A stretch of 64,000 bases of DNA, taken from Lelliottia sp. WAP21. Its GTDB lineage: Bacteria > Pseudomonadota > Gammaproteobacteria > Enterobacterales > Enterobacteriaceae. The notes beneath the pieces were generated by a model. The model was given only the letters and a program-made list of their open reading frames with translations, was not told the origin of the DNA and made no database searches. Shown here piece by piece: positions 1 to 8,317 of the stretch. The stretch lies in assembly GCF_020532665.2 (NCBI RefSeq), contig NZ_JAIWPG020000015.1, positions 55,500 to 119,499 on the forward strand, read 5' to 3'. Positions within the stretch are counted from its first letter, which is position 1, and each line of letters starts with the position of its first letter. A program made the position numbers and the translations under genes.

Positions 1-2
1 AA

Positions 3-332
3 AAAAGAGAGCGAGAAGAGGCTCTTTTAGATGCACGCGTAAAGGCGGCCATAGAAGCGGAGAAAAAAAGTGCTGCAGCGGAAATCAAGAATATTCAGGC
101 CGAATCAAAACCACTCATGAAAGGTATTCCATTGCCACCGCCAATGCCAACTGCTCCTTTAACAACACATGTAGCTAAACCTGTGATTACACCCACTGCT
201 AAAAAAGTTAATTCAGATCAAGGTCAAACTAAAGATTTACAAAAACCAACTGGCATGAATGCTGATATGCTTAAAGAGCTTAATGAACGATTGGCAGCCA
301 TCAAAAAAAGAACGGCTGAAAACAATCTGTAA
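3..332 (+). CDS. 3' end of a coiled-coil / proline-rich protein (partial)
   Basis: An open frame enters from the left edge and ends at the TAA at 330-332, so only the last 109 residues are seen. The part up to about position 110 is highly charged and Ala/Glu/Lys-rich, typical of a coiled coil. It is followed by a short proline-rich stretch (IPLPPPMPTAP), a Thr/Lys-rich linker, and a C-terminal amphipathic helix (MLKELNERLAAIKKR). This layout recalls bacterial actin-assembly or scaffold proteins, but the family is not recognised. It lies on the plus strand, convergent with the secretion-island genes, so it is either the last gene of another island operon or the edge of a neighbouring element. 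An internal ATG at 117 could be mistaken for the start, but the frame is open through it. Confidence 0.5.
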   Translation, partial: KREREEALLDARVKAAIEAEKKSAAAEIKNIQAESKPLMKGIPLPPPMPTAPLTTHVAKPVITPTAKKVNSDQGQTKDLQKPTGMNADMLKELNERLAAIKKRTAENNL

Positions 333-431
333 AACAGCCTATGAAAGCAACGAGTGGCATCTTTGTTCCGCCACCGTTGCCTCCATTTACTGGCGGCTTC
401 CAGTTAAACAGATCTCATTTATCTTTTGTTG

Positions 432-458
432 TAGGCTATCAAATTCATCGATAGCCTA
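432..458. repeat. 9-bp perfect inverted repeat, possible terminator between convergent genes
   Basis: TAGGCTATC at 432-440 pairs exactly with GATAGCCTA at 450-458 across a 9-base loop. It sits between two convergent genes, which suits a terminator, but neither side has a clear T-run, so the function is uncertain. Confidence 0.4.
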
Positions 459-516
459 ATAAATAAACTTCTTTACTCATCGAAAACAGGTTTGACCGAA
501 ATGATATTATCTGGCA

Positions 517-1380
517 CTAGCTATAATTCTGCCGGAAAAGACCGATAAATTTTGCCAGGCTTGTATCGTTACTATATTTACCTTCCAGAATATGAAGATA
601 ATTTTCATAAAGATCGGCCAATCTGTTTTGTCCATCATGAGTGAAAATTGAACAATTGTCGGTCTCTTTGTTAGCCTGAGTGATGCGTAAGCAGAACATA
701 TTGACAGTGTTATCTTTAGAAACTACAAAATAATTTGCACCTGAGAAATTATCCGGTAGGGGCAATTCCGTGCATAAAGAGAGAAATTTATTACTGTCAG
801 GATGAGAGCGGCAAACATCATCATATATGGCCTGATCACTCGCGTTTTCCCTTTTGTGTGCGTAAAGTGCACATACATTAACGTCTGGATGATTGAGCAG
901 TGCCGGGACGGTATTGATGCGGGATATGACGGTATCATAACTACCGGCATGATTGGCAACAGAACGGGACAAGAGTGACGGCGTGCTTAGCGCAGCTGCA
1001 TGGCAAAGTGGTGTAACGGGATTTGCCGTAATAAAAACCACATCTGCCTTCGCGACCTCGCCAGACGCTAAAGATGTTAACAACGCCTGCTCAAAAATTG
1101 CCTGTAAACCAACGGCAATAGGCCGAATGGAAGCATCATCCTGCTGATAACACCAGTCGCCAGTCTTGTCCACCTTATCCAGACAAGCCAGTAGATTCTC
1201 ACGATGTTTCTGAATATCTTCTGGTTTCGCATCAGCTGCAATGCCTGGCAATTTCGGCATTTTTTCTATCATTTGACGAGTTCTATCAATAACGGGATTA
1301 CGGCTTTGAGAAATGACCGATGAACGATCAGCGCGTTCAGTTGGTGAAATGTGGACGGCAGTATTTAGAGCGCTTAACAT
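517..1380 (-). CDS. Unrecognised 287-residue protein at the end of the T3SS array, candidate effector
   Basis: I do not recognise this protein. It has no signal peptide and no obvious membrane segment. The first 30 residues are rich in Ser, Thr, Arg and Ile, as is common in type III secretion signals. The rest looks like a globular cytosolic domain with several Cys and His residues and a hydrophobic strand (ADVVFITANPVTPLCH, about residues 111-126). It is the last gene of the minus-strand array that contains the needle tip and export apparatus, 122 bp downstream of the IspG paralogue. The position after the structural genes, and the presence of an InvB-like effector chaperone in the cluster, make a secreted effector the leading guess. 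That guess is contextual only. Confidence 0.55.
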   Translation of the reverse strand: MLSALNTAVHISPTERADRSSVISQSRNPVIDRTRQMIEKMPKLPGIAADAKPEDIQKHRENLLACLDKVDKTGDWCYQQDDASIRPIAVGLQAIFEQALLTSLASGEVAKADVVFITANPVTPLCHAAALSTPSLLSRSVANHAGSYDTVISRINTVPALLNHPDVNVCALYAHKRENASDQAIYDDVCRSHPDSNKFLSLCTELPLPDNFSGANYFVVSKDNTVNMFCLRITQANKETDNCSIFTHDGQNRLADLYENYLHILEGKYSNDTSLAKFIGLFRQNYS

Positions 1381-1502
1381 AAAACTTTCTCCTGTTTACT
1401 TGTGCGGTGACTCATTGAAAACAGGAGAAATATAACGAGAAACAGTAATAATCACTATTAGAAGAAAATTTATTCCAACTTTATTATGGCAAATAAAATT
1501 AA

Positions 1503-2588
1503 TTAGGCCTTCTTATTTACCTTATTACGTATTTCTTGCTCCAGTAAATCGATGATACGCTCGTTTTCAAAGCGCTGTTTTTGACGTATGCCATCGCAAT
1601 AAAAGGCACTTTTATTTTTTCCGCCAGCTACCCCCAGAGAAGAAACCAGCGCCTCGCCGGGCCCATTCACTACACAGCCGATGATAGAGACATCAAGCGG
1701 TGTGATGATATCTTCAAGACGCTGTTCCAGAACATTGACAGTATTGATGACATCAAATTCCTGACGGGAACATGTTGGGCAGGCGATAAAATTGATGCCT
1801 CGGGAGCGAATACGTAACGATTTCAGAATATCAAAACCCACTTTAACCTCTTCCACCGGATCGGCTGCCAGAGATACTCTCAGCGTATCACCAATGCCCT
1901 CTGCAAGAAGCATCCCTATACCAATAGCAGATTTCACCGAACCGGCACGCATCCCTCCTGCCTCTGTAATGCCCAGATGCAATGGCTGCTCAATTTGACT
2001 GGCCAGCAGACGATACGACTCAACTGCAAGAAAAACGTCTGAAGCTTTTACGCTTACCTTAAACTCGGTGAAATTGTTACGATCAAGAATGTCTACATGT
2101 CTCATCGCAGATTCTAGCAGGGCTTCAGGCGTGGGCTCATGATATTTTTCCTGAATATCTCTCTCAAGCGATCCCCCGTTGATGCCGATCCGGATCGGGA
2201 TATTTTTATCACGAGCGCAATCAATGACCATCCGGATTCGTTGCTCGTTACCAATATTACCGGGGTTAATACGTAAACAGTCCGCACCATACTCCGCTAC
2301 TTTTAAAGCAATGCGATAGTCGAAATGGATATCGGCAATCACCGGGAGTGTCACTCTCTTGCGAATGGCTTTAAAGGCTTCAGCTGCATCCGTTGTCGGT
2401 ACGGAAACCCTGACAATATCAACACCTACCCGCTGTAGCGCCACGATCTGATTAACGGTTGCCTCTACGTCACACGTAGAGGTATTCGTCATGGACTGCA
2501 CGCTAATGGGAGCATCTCCGCCGACGGGTACTGCGCCAACATGAATTTTTCTTGAAACTCTGCGCTTAATGGCATTACAAGGGTACAT
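1503..2588 (-). CDS. ispG: 4-hydroxy-3-methylbut-2-en-1-yl diphosphate synthase (IspG/GcpE) paralogue
   Basis: IspG converts MEcPP to HMBPP, the penultimate step of the MEP isoprenoid pathway, using a [4Fe-4S] cluster and reduced flavodoxin. The ATG at 2588 gives 361 residues, aligns with the E. coli start without gaps, and has an upstream GCGGGA; a GTG at 2603 is the alternative. The iron-sulfur ligands C270, C273, C305 and E312 are all present, as are the QSMTNT, DIHFDYR and [10 protein letters not shown] blocks, so the enzyme looks functional. It diverges from E. coli IspG mainly at the C terminus, which is shorter by about 11 residues. The usual ispG locus (rodZ-ispG-hisS) is not here, so this is probably a second copy. 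It lies 75 bp downstream of the RcsB-like regulator, in the same orientation. Confidence 0.93.
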   Translation of the reverse strand: MYPCNAIKRRVSRKIHVGAVPVGGDAPISVQSMTNTSTCDVEATVNQIVALQRVGVDIVRVSVPTTDAAEAFKAIRKRVTLPVIADIHFDYRIALKVAEYGADCLRINPGNIGNEQRIRMVIDCARDKNIPIRIGINGGSLERDIQEKYHEPTPEALLESAMRHVDILDRNNFTEFKVSVKASDVFLAVESYRLLASQIEQPLHLGITEAGGMRAGSVKSAIGIGMLLAEGIGDTLRVSLAADPVEEVKVGFDILKSLRIRSRGINFIACPTCSRQEFDVINTVNVLEQRLEDIITPLDVSIIGCVVNGPGEALVSSLGVAGGKNKSAFYCDGIRQKQRFENERIIDLLEQEIRNKVNKKA

Positions 2589-2663
2589 GAAATCCCGCTT
2601 CACAAAGTCAAATTGCTTTGAGGACTTCCCTATCAGCGAAGGAAATCCCTATGAAAAGGTACT

Positions 2664-3311
2664 TCACAAATCAAGGCTTTTAACATAAGTTACCAATTGA
2701 ATATTATTAGTAATATTCAATTTCTGCATGGCATTATGTTTGTGGACAGCAACAGTTGCAACGGACCGGCACAGCTTGTCTGCAATTTCCTTAAGTCTCA
2801 AGCCATTAACATATAAGCGTATGACTTGAAGCTCTCTTTCCGTTAAATTTGCCATCTCCGAAGAGTGCGTTAAATCTACCCCATTCTGCTTCAGTAAAGA
2901 TTCAATATATGGCGACAGCCATTTTTTATTGCGACTGACAGCAGTGATAGCCGATAAAATTTGTTTTGTAATATCATCACGCTTACTGAGCAAACACGCC
3001 ACTCCCAGCTGTAATAGCTTTTGCAATGTCCATGCACAACGAACATCAGTAAAGATGAAAACACTTTTAACTTTGCCTGAATCGACTATTTTTCTGACTA
3101 ACCGAAAGCTGTCATCGTTAGAACCCTGGGAAAATGTAAAATCAGTTAACAATATATCCAGTGATTCATCATTCTTGCTAAGCATTTTCAGCAATGCTTC
3201 TCCTGAGGAGCAGCATTCTATCACCTCAACGTGTTCAACACAGGCCAAAATTGTGCGTAGCCCTGTAAGAACAACGGGCTGTTCATCCGCAATAGCCATT
3301 TTAATTTTCAT
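2664..3311 (-). CDS. RcsB-like response regulator (receiver + LuxR-type HTH)
   Basis: This 215-residue protein has an N-terminal receiver domain (about 1-125) and a C-terminal LuxR/FixJ-type helix-turn-helix (about 145-205; LTERELQVIRLYVNG and RSVATVAVHKHNAMQKL). The receiver keeps the acidic pocket D9/E10, the phospho-acceptor D57, T88 and K110, so it may be phosphorylated. The whole-length pattern resembles RcsB more than NarL, as does YgeK of the E. coli ETT2 island. The ATG at 3311 is chosen because AGGA lies 8 bases upstream; upstream in-frame codons lack a good site. No cognate sensor kinase is next to it. It probably controls the secretion genes, but that is inferred from position. Confidence 0.8.
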   Translation of the reverse strand: MKIKMAIADEQPVVLTGLRTILACVEHVEVIECCSSGEALLKMLSKNDESLDILLTDFTFSQGSNDDSFRLVRKIVDSGKVKSVFIFTDVRCAWTLQKLLQLGVACLLSKRDDITKQILSAITAVSRNKKWLSPYIESLLKQNGVDLTHSSEMANLTERELQVIRLYVNGLRLKEIADKLCRSVATVAVHKHNAMQKLNITNNIQLVTYVKSLDL

Positions 3312-3505
3312 GTTATCATCCTGAAACATTAGTCGCAAATTACTCATAATTATAAGAGCAAATATTTCACTGCAACACAGAGGCATGCGAGACTAACACG
3401 ATTTAAATAATAGAGCCATATGTTAAATATGTAACTACTAAAAAAACATACCTTACCAAACCCCATTAGTAATATTCAGTAATATTATTTACAGCTACTC
3501 TACCT

Positions 3506-3805
3506 CTACCATTCCGGTACATACATTGGGTTATTCTCTTCAGTTGGATCCCCCCCCAGCAAAACCTCAACGCGATACTGCGCAACCATTATAGACATGA
3601 TGGCTTGCTGCATAGCGGCCTTTTCTTCCGCAGTCTGTTCAGCAGGCTGAGTCGGGTTGTCAGCGCTTTCCGCACCTTCAGAAATACCTGAATCTTGAGG
3701 ATTTTCTTGAATTAAATTACATGATGAACTCAACGGCTTGATAGTCTCACCAGCAGTGTATTCATAAGCATTGTTATAATGAATCGCAGAATTTGTGATT
3801 TGCAT
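3506..3805 (-). CDS. Small acidic protein after the needle-tip gene, unknown
   Basis: 99 residues, no recognised family. The first 15 residues (MQITNSAIHYNNAYE) are Asn/Ser/Thr-rich, the middle is acidic and Pro/Gln-rich, and residues about 60-83 form an amphipathic helix (AEEKAAMQQAIMSIMVAQYR). It starts 14 bp after the stop of the needle-tip gene, so the two are surely co-transcribed. It could be a tip-associated secreted protein or a small chaperone. It is too short to be a SipB or SipC translocator. Confidence 0.6.
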   Translation of the reverse strand: MQITNSAIHYNNAYEYTAGETIKPLSSSCNLIQENPQDSGISEGAESADNPTQPAEQTAEEKAAMQQAIMSIMVAQYRVEVLLGGDPTEENNPMYVPEW

Positions 3806-3819
3806 TCACTTTCCCTTAC

Positions 3820-4692
3820 TTAGTTACGTAAAAACTCTTTATCCGTCTGGTATAAGGCATCCATCGTAGAAGAGAGGATTTTTGCCAGATTGTTAAAAAC
3901 GGTATTTGCTTGTGAGTACTTTTGAGCAATAATTTGTGTATCGCTTTCAATTGTACTGCAAGCACTATTCACGCTATTTTGCCATTGATTGAAGCGTGCA
4001 GTACTCACCGTTGAAGATAATTTAGTAACGGAATCACGTATATCATACATGGGTGTTAGATTTACATAAAAAGAATAGCCTTCAGGTCCATTGGTATAGG
4101 GTAAACCGAGCTGATCCTGCCAATAGTCAGCTTCTTCTTTTGTTGTAACGGTCAGAAGGGGGGTAACTGACCATTTATCGATAACCTTATCCACTTCATT
4201 TAAGATGCCTGGGATATCGAGTTTAATTTCATCTGCCCCATTATCCATGTAGTTGGTCAGGGAAGCCTTAAATGAATTGACATCTTCCATATAGAGTTGG
4301 TATTGCTCCGTGACCTGGGCATACACATCCATATAATGGGTCTGCATATAACCAAGCTTGTTGCAGATATCTTCGTAGATTTCCCAGTCAGAAATCGTAT
4401 CACCGTAATCACTTTGTAGAGTACTTTCTCGTGACGCCAATAAAGGCTGCGTGGCTTTGAGTACCACCTGCGCGGGTGTCGTGTCGATAAGAGGACCCAA
4501 AGATTGCAATGAGTCGTGCCAGGATTGAGCATATTTTTGTAAAGAAGAGGTTAGTCTCTCGCTAAAAGCGCTACTGTTATTAGATATGTCTTTTTTGCTG
4601 GTTTCTGAGAGCGTGACGTTTGCTTTTTTTTCATTAATCATACTTGAGAAAGCTGCCAGTCTTGAAGCACTTAGATCTGTTGTAATCGCCAT
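3820..4692 (-). CDS. sctA: T3SS needle tip protein SctA (IpaD/SipD/BipD family)
   Basis: 290 residues without a signal peptide. The layout matches the IpaD/SipD family: an N-terminal self-chaperoning region, a long central helix (about 115-155), a mixed domain (about 160-240) and a C-terminal amphipathic helix that ends in TDKEFLRN, close to the family's closing helix. These proteins cap the needle, sense host contact and template the translocon. SipD is normally coded with sicA-sipB-sipC; here it stands without them, downstream of sctU and the lytic transglycosylase. The family call rests on size, helix pattern and context, since sequence identity in this family is low. Confidence 0.8.
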   Translation of the reverse strand: MAITTDLSASRLAAFSSMINEKKANVTLSETSKKDISNNSSAFSERLTSSLQKYAQSWHDSLQSLGPLIDTTPAQVVLKATQPLLASRESTLQSDYGDTISDWEIYEDICNKLGYMQTHYMDVYAQVTEQYQLYMEDVNSFKASLTNYMDNGADEIKLDIPGILNEVDKVIDKWSVTPLLTVTTKEEADYWQDQLGLPYTNGPEGYSFYVNLTPMYDIRDSVTKLSSTVSTARFNQWQNSVNSACSTIESDTQIIAQKYSQANTVFNNLAKILSSTMDALYQTDKEFLRN

Positions 4693-4765
4693 GTGTGTTC
4701 ATCCTTTCAAAACATGGATATAGGGTAAATATATGAGCTTACAGCAGGTTAGCATTTCCGTTTAT

Positions 4766-5461
4766 TCATAACTTACATAAAGTGCTCATAACACTTGCAG
4801 AGTGTAAATTATTATAAAGGCATGTCACATCGCGAACATAGCGGCGGGTAGACTCAAAAGGAGGAACTTTATTATTATATTGCGCTACGTTACCGATACC
4901 TGCATGGTATGCGGCTAAGACCAACTCCACATTATTATTATATCGATTACCGAGTTCAGCGAGATATTTAACACCTAAACGAATATTCGTCTTCGGGTCA
5001 AGCAGATGACCATCTTCAAATTGAACACCCTCTTTTTTTGCTAATTCTCTGGCAGTTGCTGGCATCAACTGCATCAGGCCAAGCGCACCTTTTGGTGATA
5101 GTGCATTTAAGTTATATCCTGATTCAACAGTAATAATTGCATCAATAAGCACAGGATCAACATTGAAATGAGTTGCCTGCTCCTGAATGAAATTTTTGAT
5201 TTCAATACTGCTTTCCAATTTATTTTTAGCAACTTTATATTTATTGGGTTTTAAGTAAATCACTGTATTTCGCGTGTTTTTTAAATTCATCTTCATTGAG
5301 GATGAGAGTGACGAGGACGATGAACATGACTTATATCCATGCGACCTTTTAACCTTTGAAACCCATAAAATACCCTGTATATCTTTATAACAATAAGATT
5401 TAGCCCATGCACTTTCACTGAACGAATGAAGAAATAATAATATTACCAAGTACCCACGCAT
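4766..5461 (-). CDS. T3SS-associated lytic transglycosylase (IagB/IpgF type)
   Basis: 231 residues. A signal peptide (about 1-20, ending SESAWA) exports the protein to the periplasm. Residues about 95-215 form an SLT domain with the catalytic Glu113 in ESGYNLNALSPKGALGLMQL, followed by the AAYHAGIGNV motif. Such enzymes open peptidoglycan for assembly of the secretion needle complex. It is longer than IagB (about 160 residues) because of an insert of about 65 residues between signal and SLT domain, with a Cys pair (YCYKD...SC) and a Ser-rich run. It sits 27 bp downstream of sctU. Confidence 0.9.
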   Translation of the reverse strand: MRGYLVILLFLHSFSESAWAKSYCYKDIQGILWVSKVKRSHGYKSCSSSSSLSSSMKMNLKNTRNTVIYLKPNKYKVAKNKLESSIEIKNFIQEQATHFNVDPVLIDAIITVESGYNLNALSPKGALGLMQLMPATARELAKKEGVQFEDGHLLDPKTNIRLGVKYLAELGNRYNNNVELVLAAYHAGIGNVAQYNNKVPPFESTRRYVRDVTCLYNNLHSASVMSTLCKL

Positions 5462-5488
5462 GATAAGAATCCTTTCTCATTTTTTAAC

Positions 5489-6574
5489 TTAGTTATTATG
5501 TTCAGCATCGGGCTTTATTTCATTTTCAGCGAAATCTTGACTGATACTACCTGCCTTCTCAACCTCTTCCAGCCAGGTAATAATCTGCATTATAGGTACC
5601 AAATGGGTATGTTCCACAAGCTTGAACGGTTCTGCCGTTTTGTAAATAGCCCGTGCCAAGGGTATGTATCTCAACACAGGAACATTATGCTGCTCTGCAT
5701 ATTTTATCACCGCTATAGCTCTCGCATTTTTCTCTACAAGAGAGATAAATGGCGCCTGCATAAATCCGCTATGATAATATATCCCAATCGCTATATGGGT
5801 AGGGTTTGCGAGAATGAATTTCGATTCTCGTATATCTGACTTAGTCTGTTCAGATAACATCTCACGATGGATTTGTTTACGCTTCCCTTTTATTTCGGGG
5901 TTGCCCTCACTATTTTTATATTCTTGTTTCACCTCCTGCTTAGTCATCATTAAATCTTTGATATACAGGAAAAATTCAGCCAGTGCATCAAAAGCGATAA
6001 CAATAAGTACAGGAACAAGCATATAAATAACAAGCGGAGGAAGTAAGCTTCGCCAGACTGCAATAAAATGCTTCAAATCATCATAGGGGAGAGCAAAAAT
6101 TCTTTGATGATATTTAAAAGTAAAAACCATGACACCACAAACAGACATAAACAAAAACATAATAGATTTCAGACTGTCCTTCAGCGAACGCAGACTGAAA
6201 ATTTGTTTAAACCCTGATATCGGGTTGATATTTGAGAAATCGAGACGAATTGCTTCGGATGCAAGATGGAATCGCGTCTGGATCATTGTTAAAAGTATGG
6301 CTAATATGACAGATACACCTATGATAGAAGCAATTATCTTTAAGGCTGAAGCGCAAACCATTCTTGTATACTCTTGTATCGACATTTCAAGAAAACCTGA
6401 ACTGAAAATATCGAAATAAAATACAAGATCATTACCAGAAAGAGTCTGATAAACAAAGCCGGCAATGCCTAAAAGAGATAAAAAACCAACAAAATCACGA
6501 CTAATAAATATCTGCCCTTTCTTTGCAGAATCTTCTTTTTTCTTGTTAGTTGGTAATTCTGTTTTTTGTTCCAT
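5489..6574 (-). CDS. sctU: T3SS export apparatus switch protein SctU (SpaS/EscU)
   Basis: 361 residues. The N-terminal half has four membrane segments (about 28-45, 78-98, 135-155, 180-205), and the C-terminal half is a cytoplasmic domain. The autocleavage motif NPTH is at 257-260, as in SpaS, where self-cleavage between Asn and Pro permits the switch from early to late substrates. The gene begins 3 bp after sctT. All catalytic features are intact, so this is expected to work. Confidence 0.97.
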   Translation of the reverse strand: MEQKTELPTNKKKEDSAKKGQIFISRDFVGFLSLLGIAGFVYQTLSGNDLVFYFDIFSSGFLEMSIQEYTRMVCASALKIIASIIGVSVILAILLTMIQTRFHLASEAIRLDFSNINPISGFKQIFSLRSLKDSLKSIMFLFMSVCGVMVFTFKYHQRIFALPYDDLKHFIAVWRSLLPPLVIYMLVPVLIVIAFDALAEFFLYIKDLMMTKQEVKQEYKNSEGNPEIKGKRKQIHREMLSEQTKSDIRESKFILANPTHIAIGIYYHSGFMQAPFISLVEKNARAIAVIKYAEQHNVPVLRYIPLARAIYKTAEPFKLVEHTHLVPIMQIITWLEEVEKAGSISQDFAENEIKPDAEHNN

Positions 6575-6577
6575 AAA

Positions 6578-7345
6578 CTATTGTACAACCATACGCAAAA
6601 AGGGCATCATTTTAATCGCTAACAACTTCGGCGTAAGGACTGAAGTCATATAGATAAGTAAAACCGCAAACGCAACAAAACTCTTAACGGATAATGCGAC
6701 AGAAAAAGCATTTAATTGCGGTGCAAAACGAGATAAAACACCAATAGATACTTCAATGAGAAACAGGGAAACGACAACTGGTCCTGCCAGTATCACGGCT
6801 GAGGACATAAGAACACCCAATAATGAAATGATTTTCATCATTAAAGACCATTTGAATACAAGCATTTCATTCAATGGAAATAAAGAATACGACGCATATA
6901 GGGCCCTGACAATTATCCCCATTCCATCATTCATCACAAAAATAGCAGCAAAATAATAGTTAAAAAAGGAGGCCATGAAAGAAGCATCTACACCAATCCC
7001 TGGGTTCATCGTACTGCTTATCGTTGCACCACGTTGGTTATCGATGATCTCACCAATTGCAAGGACAATCCAGAACGGGATGGCAAAACAAAAGCCACAA
7101 ATTAATCCAATGACGGCCTCTTTCAGTATAATTACCAAAAAAGGTTGATTAACAATGTCTATATACTGCCCAGCCAAAAGAGGAGTAAAGCCAATCACAA
7201 TAAATATAATGATGACATTTTTTACAATCATTCCTCCCAATAACTGACTATTTAAAAGGGGCAGTAATATAAAAACGGGTAATAATCTTGCCATTCCGTA
7301 GATAATCACCGTGAACATTAACTGAAAGTCAGTATAGTAAGTCAA
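6578..7345 (-). CDS. sctT: T3SS export apparatus protein SctT (SpaR)
   Basis: 255 residues with six or more hydrophobic segments, typical of the SctT/FliR family (SpaR is 263 residues). It co-assembles with SctR and SctS into the helical export gate in the inner membrane. The RGATISSTMNPGIGVDASF stretch matches the conserved region of this family. It is packed between sctS (10 bp) and sctU (3 bp) in the order usual for SPI-1-type systems. Confidence 0.95.
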   Translation of the reverse strand: MTYYTDFQLMFTVIIYGMARLLPVFILLPLLNSQLLGGMIVKNVIIIFIVIGFTPLLAGQYIDIVNQPFLVIILKEAVIGLICGFCFAIPFWIVLAIGEIIDNQRGATISSTMNPGIGVDASFMASFFNYYFAAIFVMNDGMGIIVRALYASYSLFPLNEMLVFKWSLMMKIISLLGVLMSSAVILAGPVVVSLFLIEVSIGVLSRFAPQLNAFSVALSVKSFVAFAVLLIYMTSVLTPKLLAIKMMPFLRMVVQ

Positions 7346-7355
7346 TATATAGCCC

Positions 7356-7616
7356 CTATCGCACTTTAAATGCCAGGCTTAGTACTTCAACGGCATAATT
7401 TCTCATGGTTGAAATAAACCAGGGTGCCGTGACGAAAAGGCAGCAGCAGACAGCAAGCAGTTTTACACCAAAGGGCAATGTCTGTTCTTGTATGTGTGTG
7501 ATAGCCTGTATCAGAGCCACGAACAGTCCAACACCTGTCGCAACAGCCACTGGCAGCGCTGATAATAGCAAAATCAAATACAACCCTTTATTGCTAATGT
7601 AAAAGATCATATCCAT
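7356..7616 (-). CDS. sctS: T3SS export apparatus protein SctS (SpaQ)
   Basis: 86 residues, two membrane helices in a hairpin (about 12-35 and 50-72) with the family core LFVALIQAITHIQEQTLPFGVK between them. Equals SpaQ (86 residues) in length. Part of the SctRST export gate. The gene lies 7 bp after sctR and 10 bp before sctT. Confidence 0.96.
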   Translation of the reverse strand: MDMIFYISNKGLYLILLLSALPVAVATGVGLFVALIQAITHIQEQTLPFGVKLLAVCCCLFVTAPWFISTMRNYAVEVLSLAFKVR

Positions 7617-7623
7617 ATTGAAC

Positions 7624-8307
7624 CTAATTTTTCCAGAGACTTGAATACTGCATGACCATTCCTGTTGCGACCTTTGACCAACCGTCTATGGCGACAAACA
7701 GGATCAACTTGATTGGCAAAGAGATCGTGACTGGGCTCATCATCATCATACCCAACGCCAGAAGAATATTCGACACGACCAAATCCACAACAATAAAGGG
7801 TAAGTAAATATAAAATCCCAACGTAAATGCATCTTTTATTTCACTTAATGCATAAGAGACCAGTAGCGAAAATATTGACGCATTTTCTGCAGTGAGTTTT
7901 GCCGGGCCCTTTCTGTCCTCACCCGCCACTTTTTTCTGCTGTGTATAGATATCATCAAAAAAATTGAGCAGTGATTTATCAGAAAATTTGAAGAGGTATT
8001 TTTTGTAATCAATGAGACCTTCATCCACAAAATTTTGCACTGATTCCACGCTATGAAAATCTACCCCTTCTGTAACTGAATAGTTATACACTTTCGTCGC
8101 AATGGGAAACATAACAAATGCTGCAAGCAGGAGTGCTAACGAGTTCAGGGTCAAGGTGGAAGGTACCTGCTGCAAACCAATGGCATTTTTGATTAATGAA
8201 AAAACGATAGAGAATTTGATAAAACAGGTTCCACCGGCTATCAAAAATGGCAATAGTGTCGCAAAGCTCAGTAGACTGATTAAGGCGATGTCATTTGTTC
8301 CCCACAC
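7624..8307 (-). CDS. sctR: T3SS export apparatus protein SctR (SpaP)
   Basis: 227 residues; four membrane segments with a periplasmic domain between the second and third (about 65-150). FIKFSIVFSLIKNAIGLQQVPS and MMMSPVTISLPIKLILFVAIDGW are the conserved blocks of the SctR/FliP family. Five copies form the core of the export gate. Located 10 bp after sctQ. Confidence 0.97.
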   Translation of the reverse strand: MWGTNDIALISLLSFATLLPFLIAGGTCFIKFSIVFSLIKNAIGLQQVPSTLTLNSLALLLAAFVMFPIATKVYNYSVTEGVDFHSVESVQNFVDEGLIDYKKYLFKFSDKSLLNFFDDIYTQQKKVAGEDRKGPAKLTAENASIFSLLVSYALSEIKDAFTLGFYIYLPFIVVDLVVSNILLALGMMMMSPVTISLPIKLILFVAIDGWSKVATGMVMQYSSLWKN

Positions 8308-8317
8308 AATATTACCC

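Noticed and set aside
270..332. WH2 (actin-binding) motif at the C terminus of the left-edge ORF
   Set aside because: The helix has an LKK-like end (IKKR), but the hydrophobic spacing does not fit WH2 well enough for a call; kept only as a speculation.
259..459. 66-codon plus-strand ORF at the left edge
   Set aside because: Overlaps the better-supported proline-rich frame in another phase and has no start signal.
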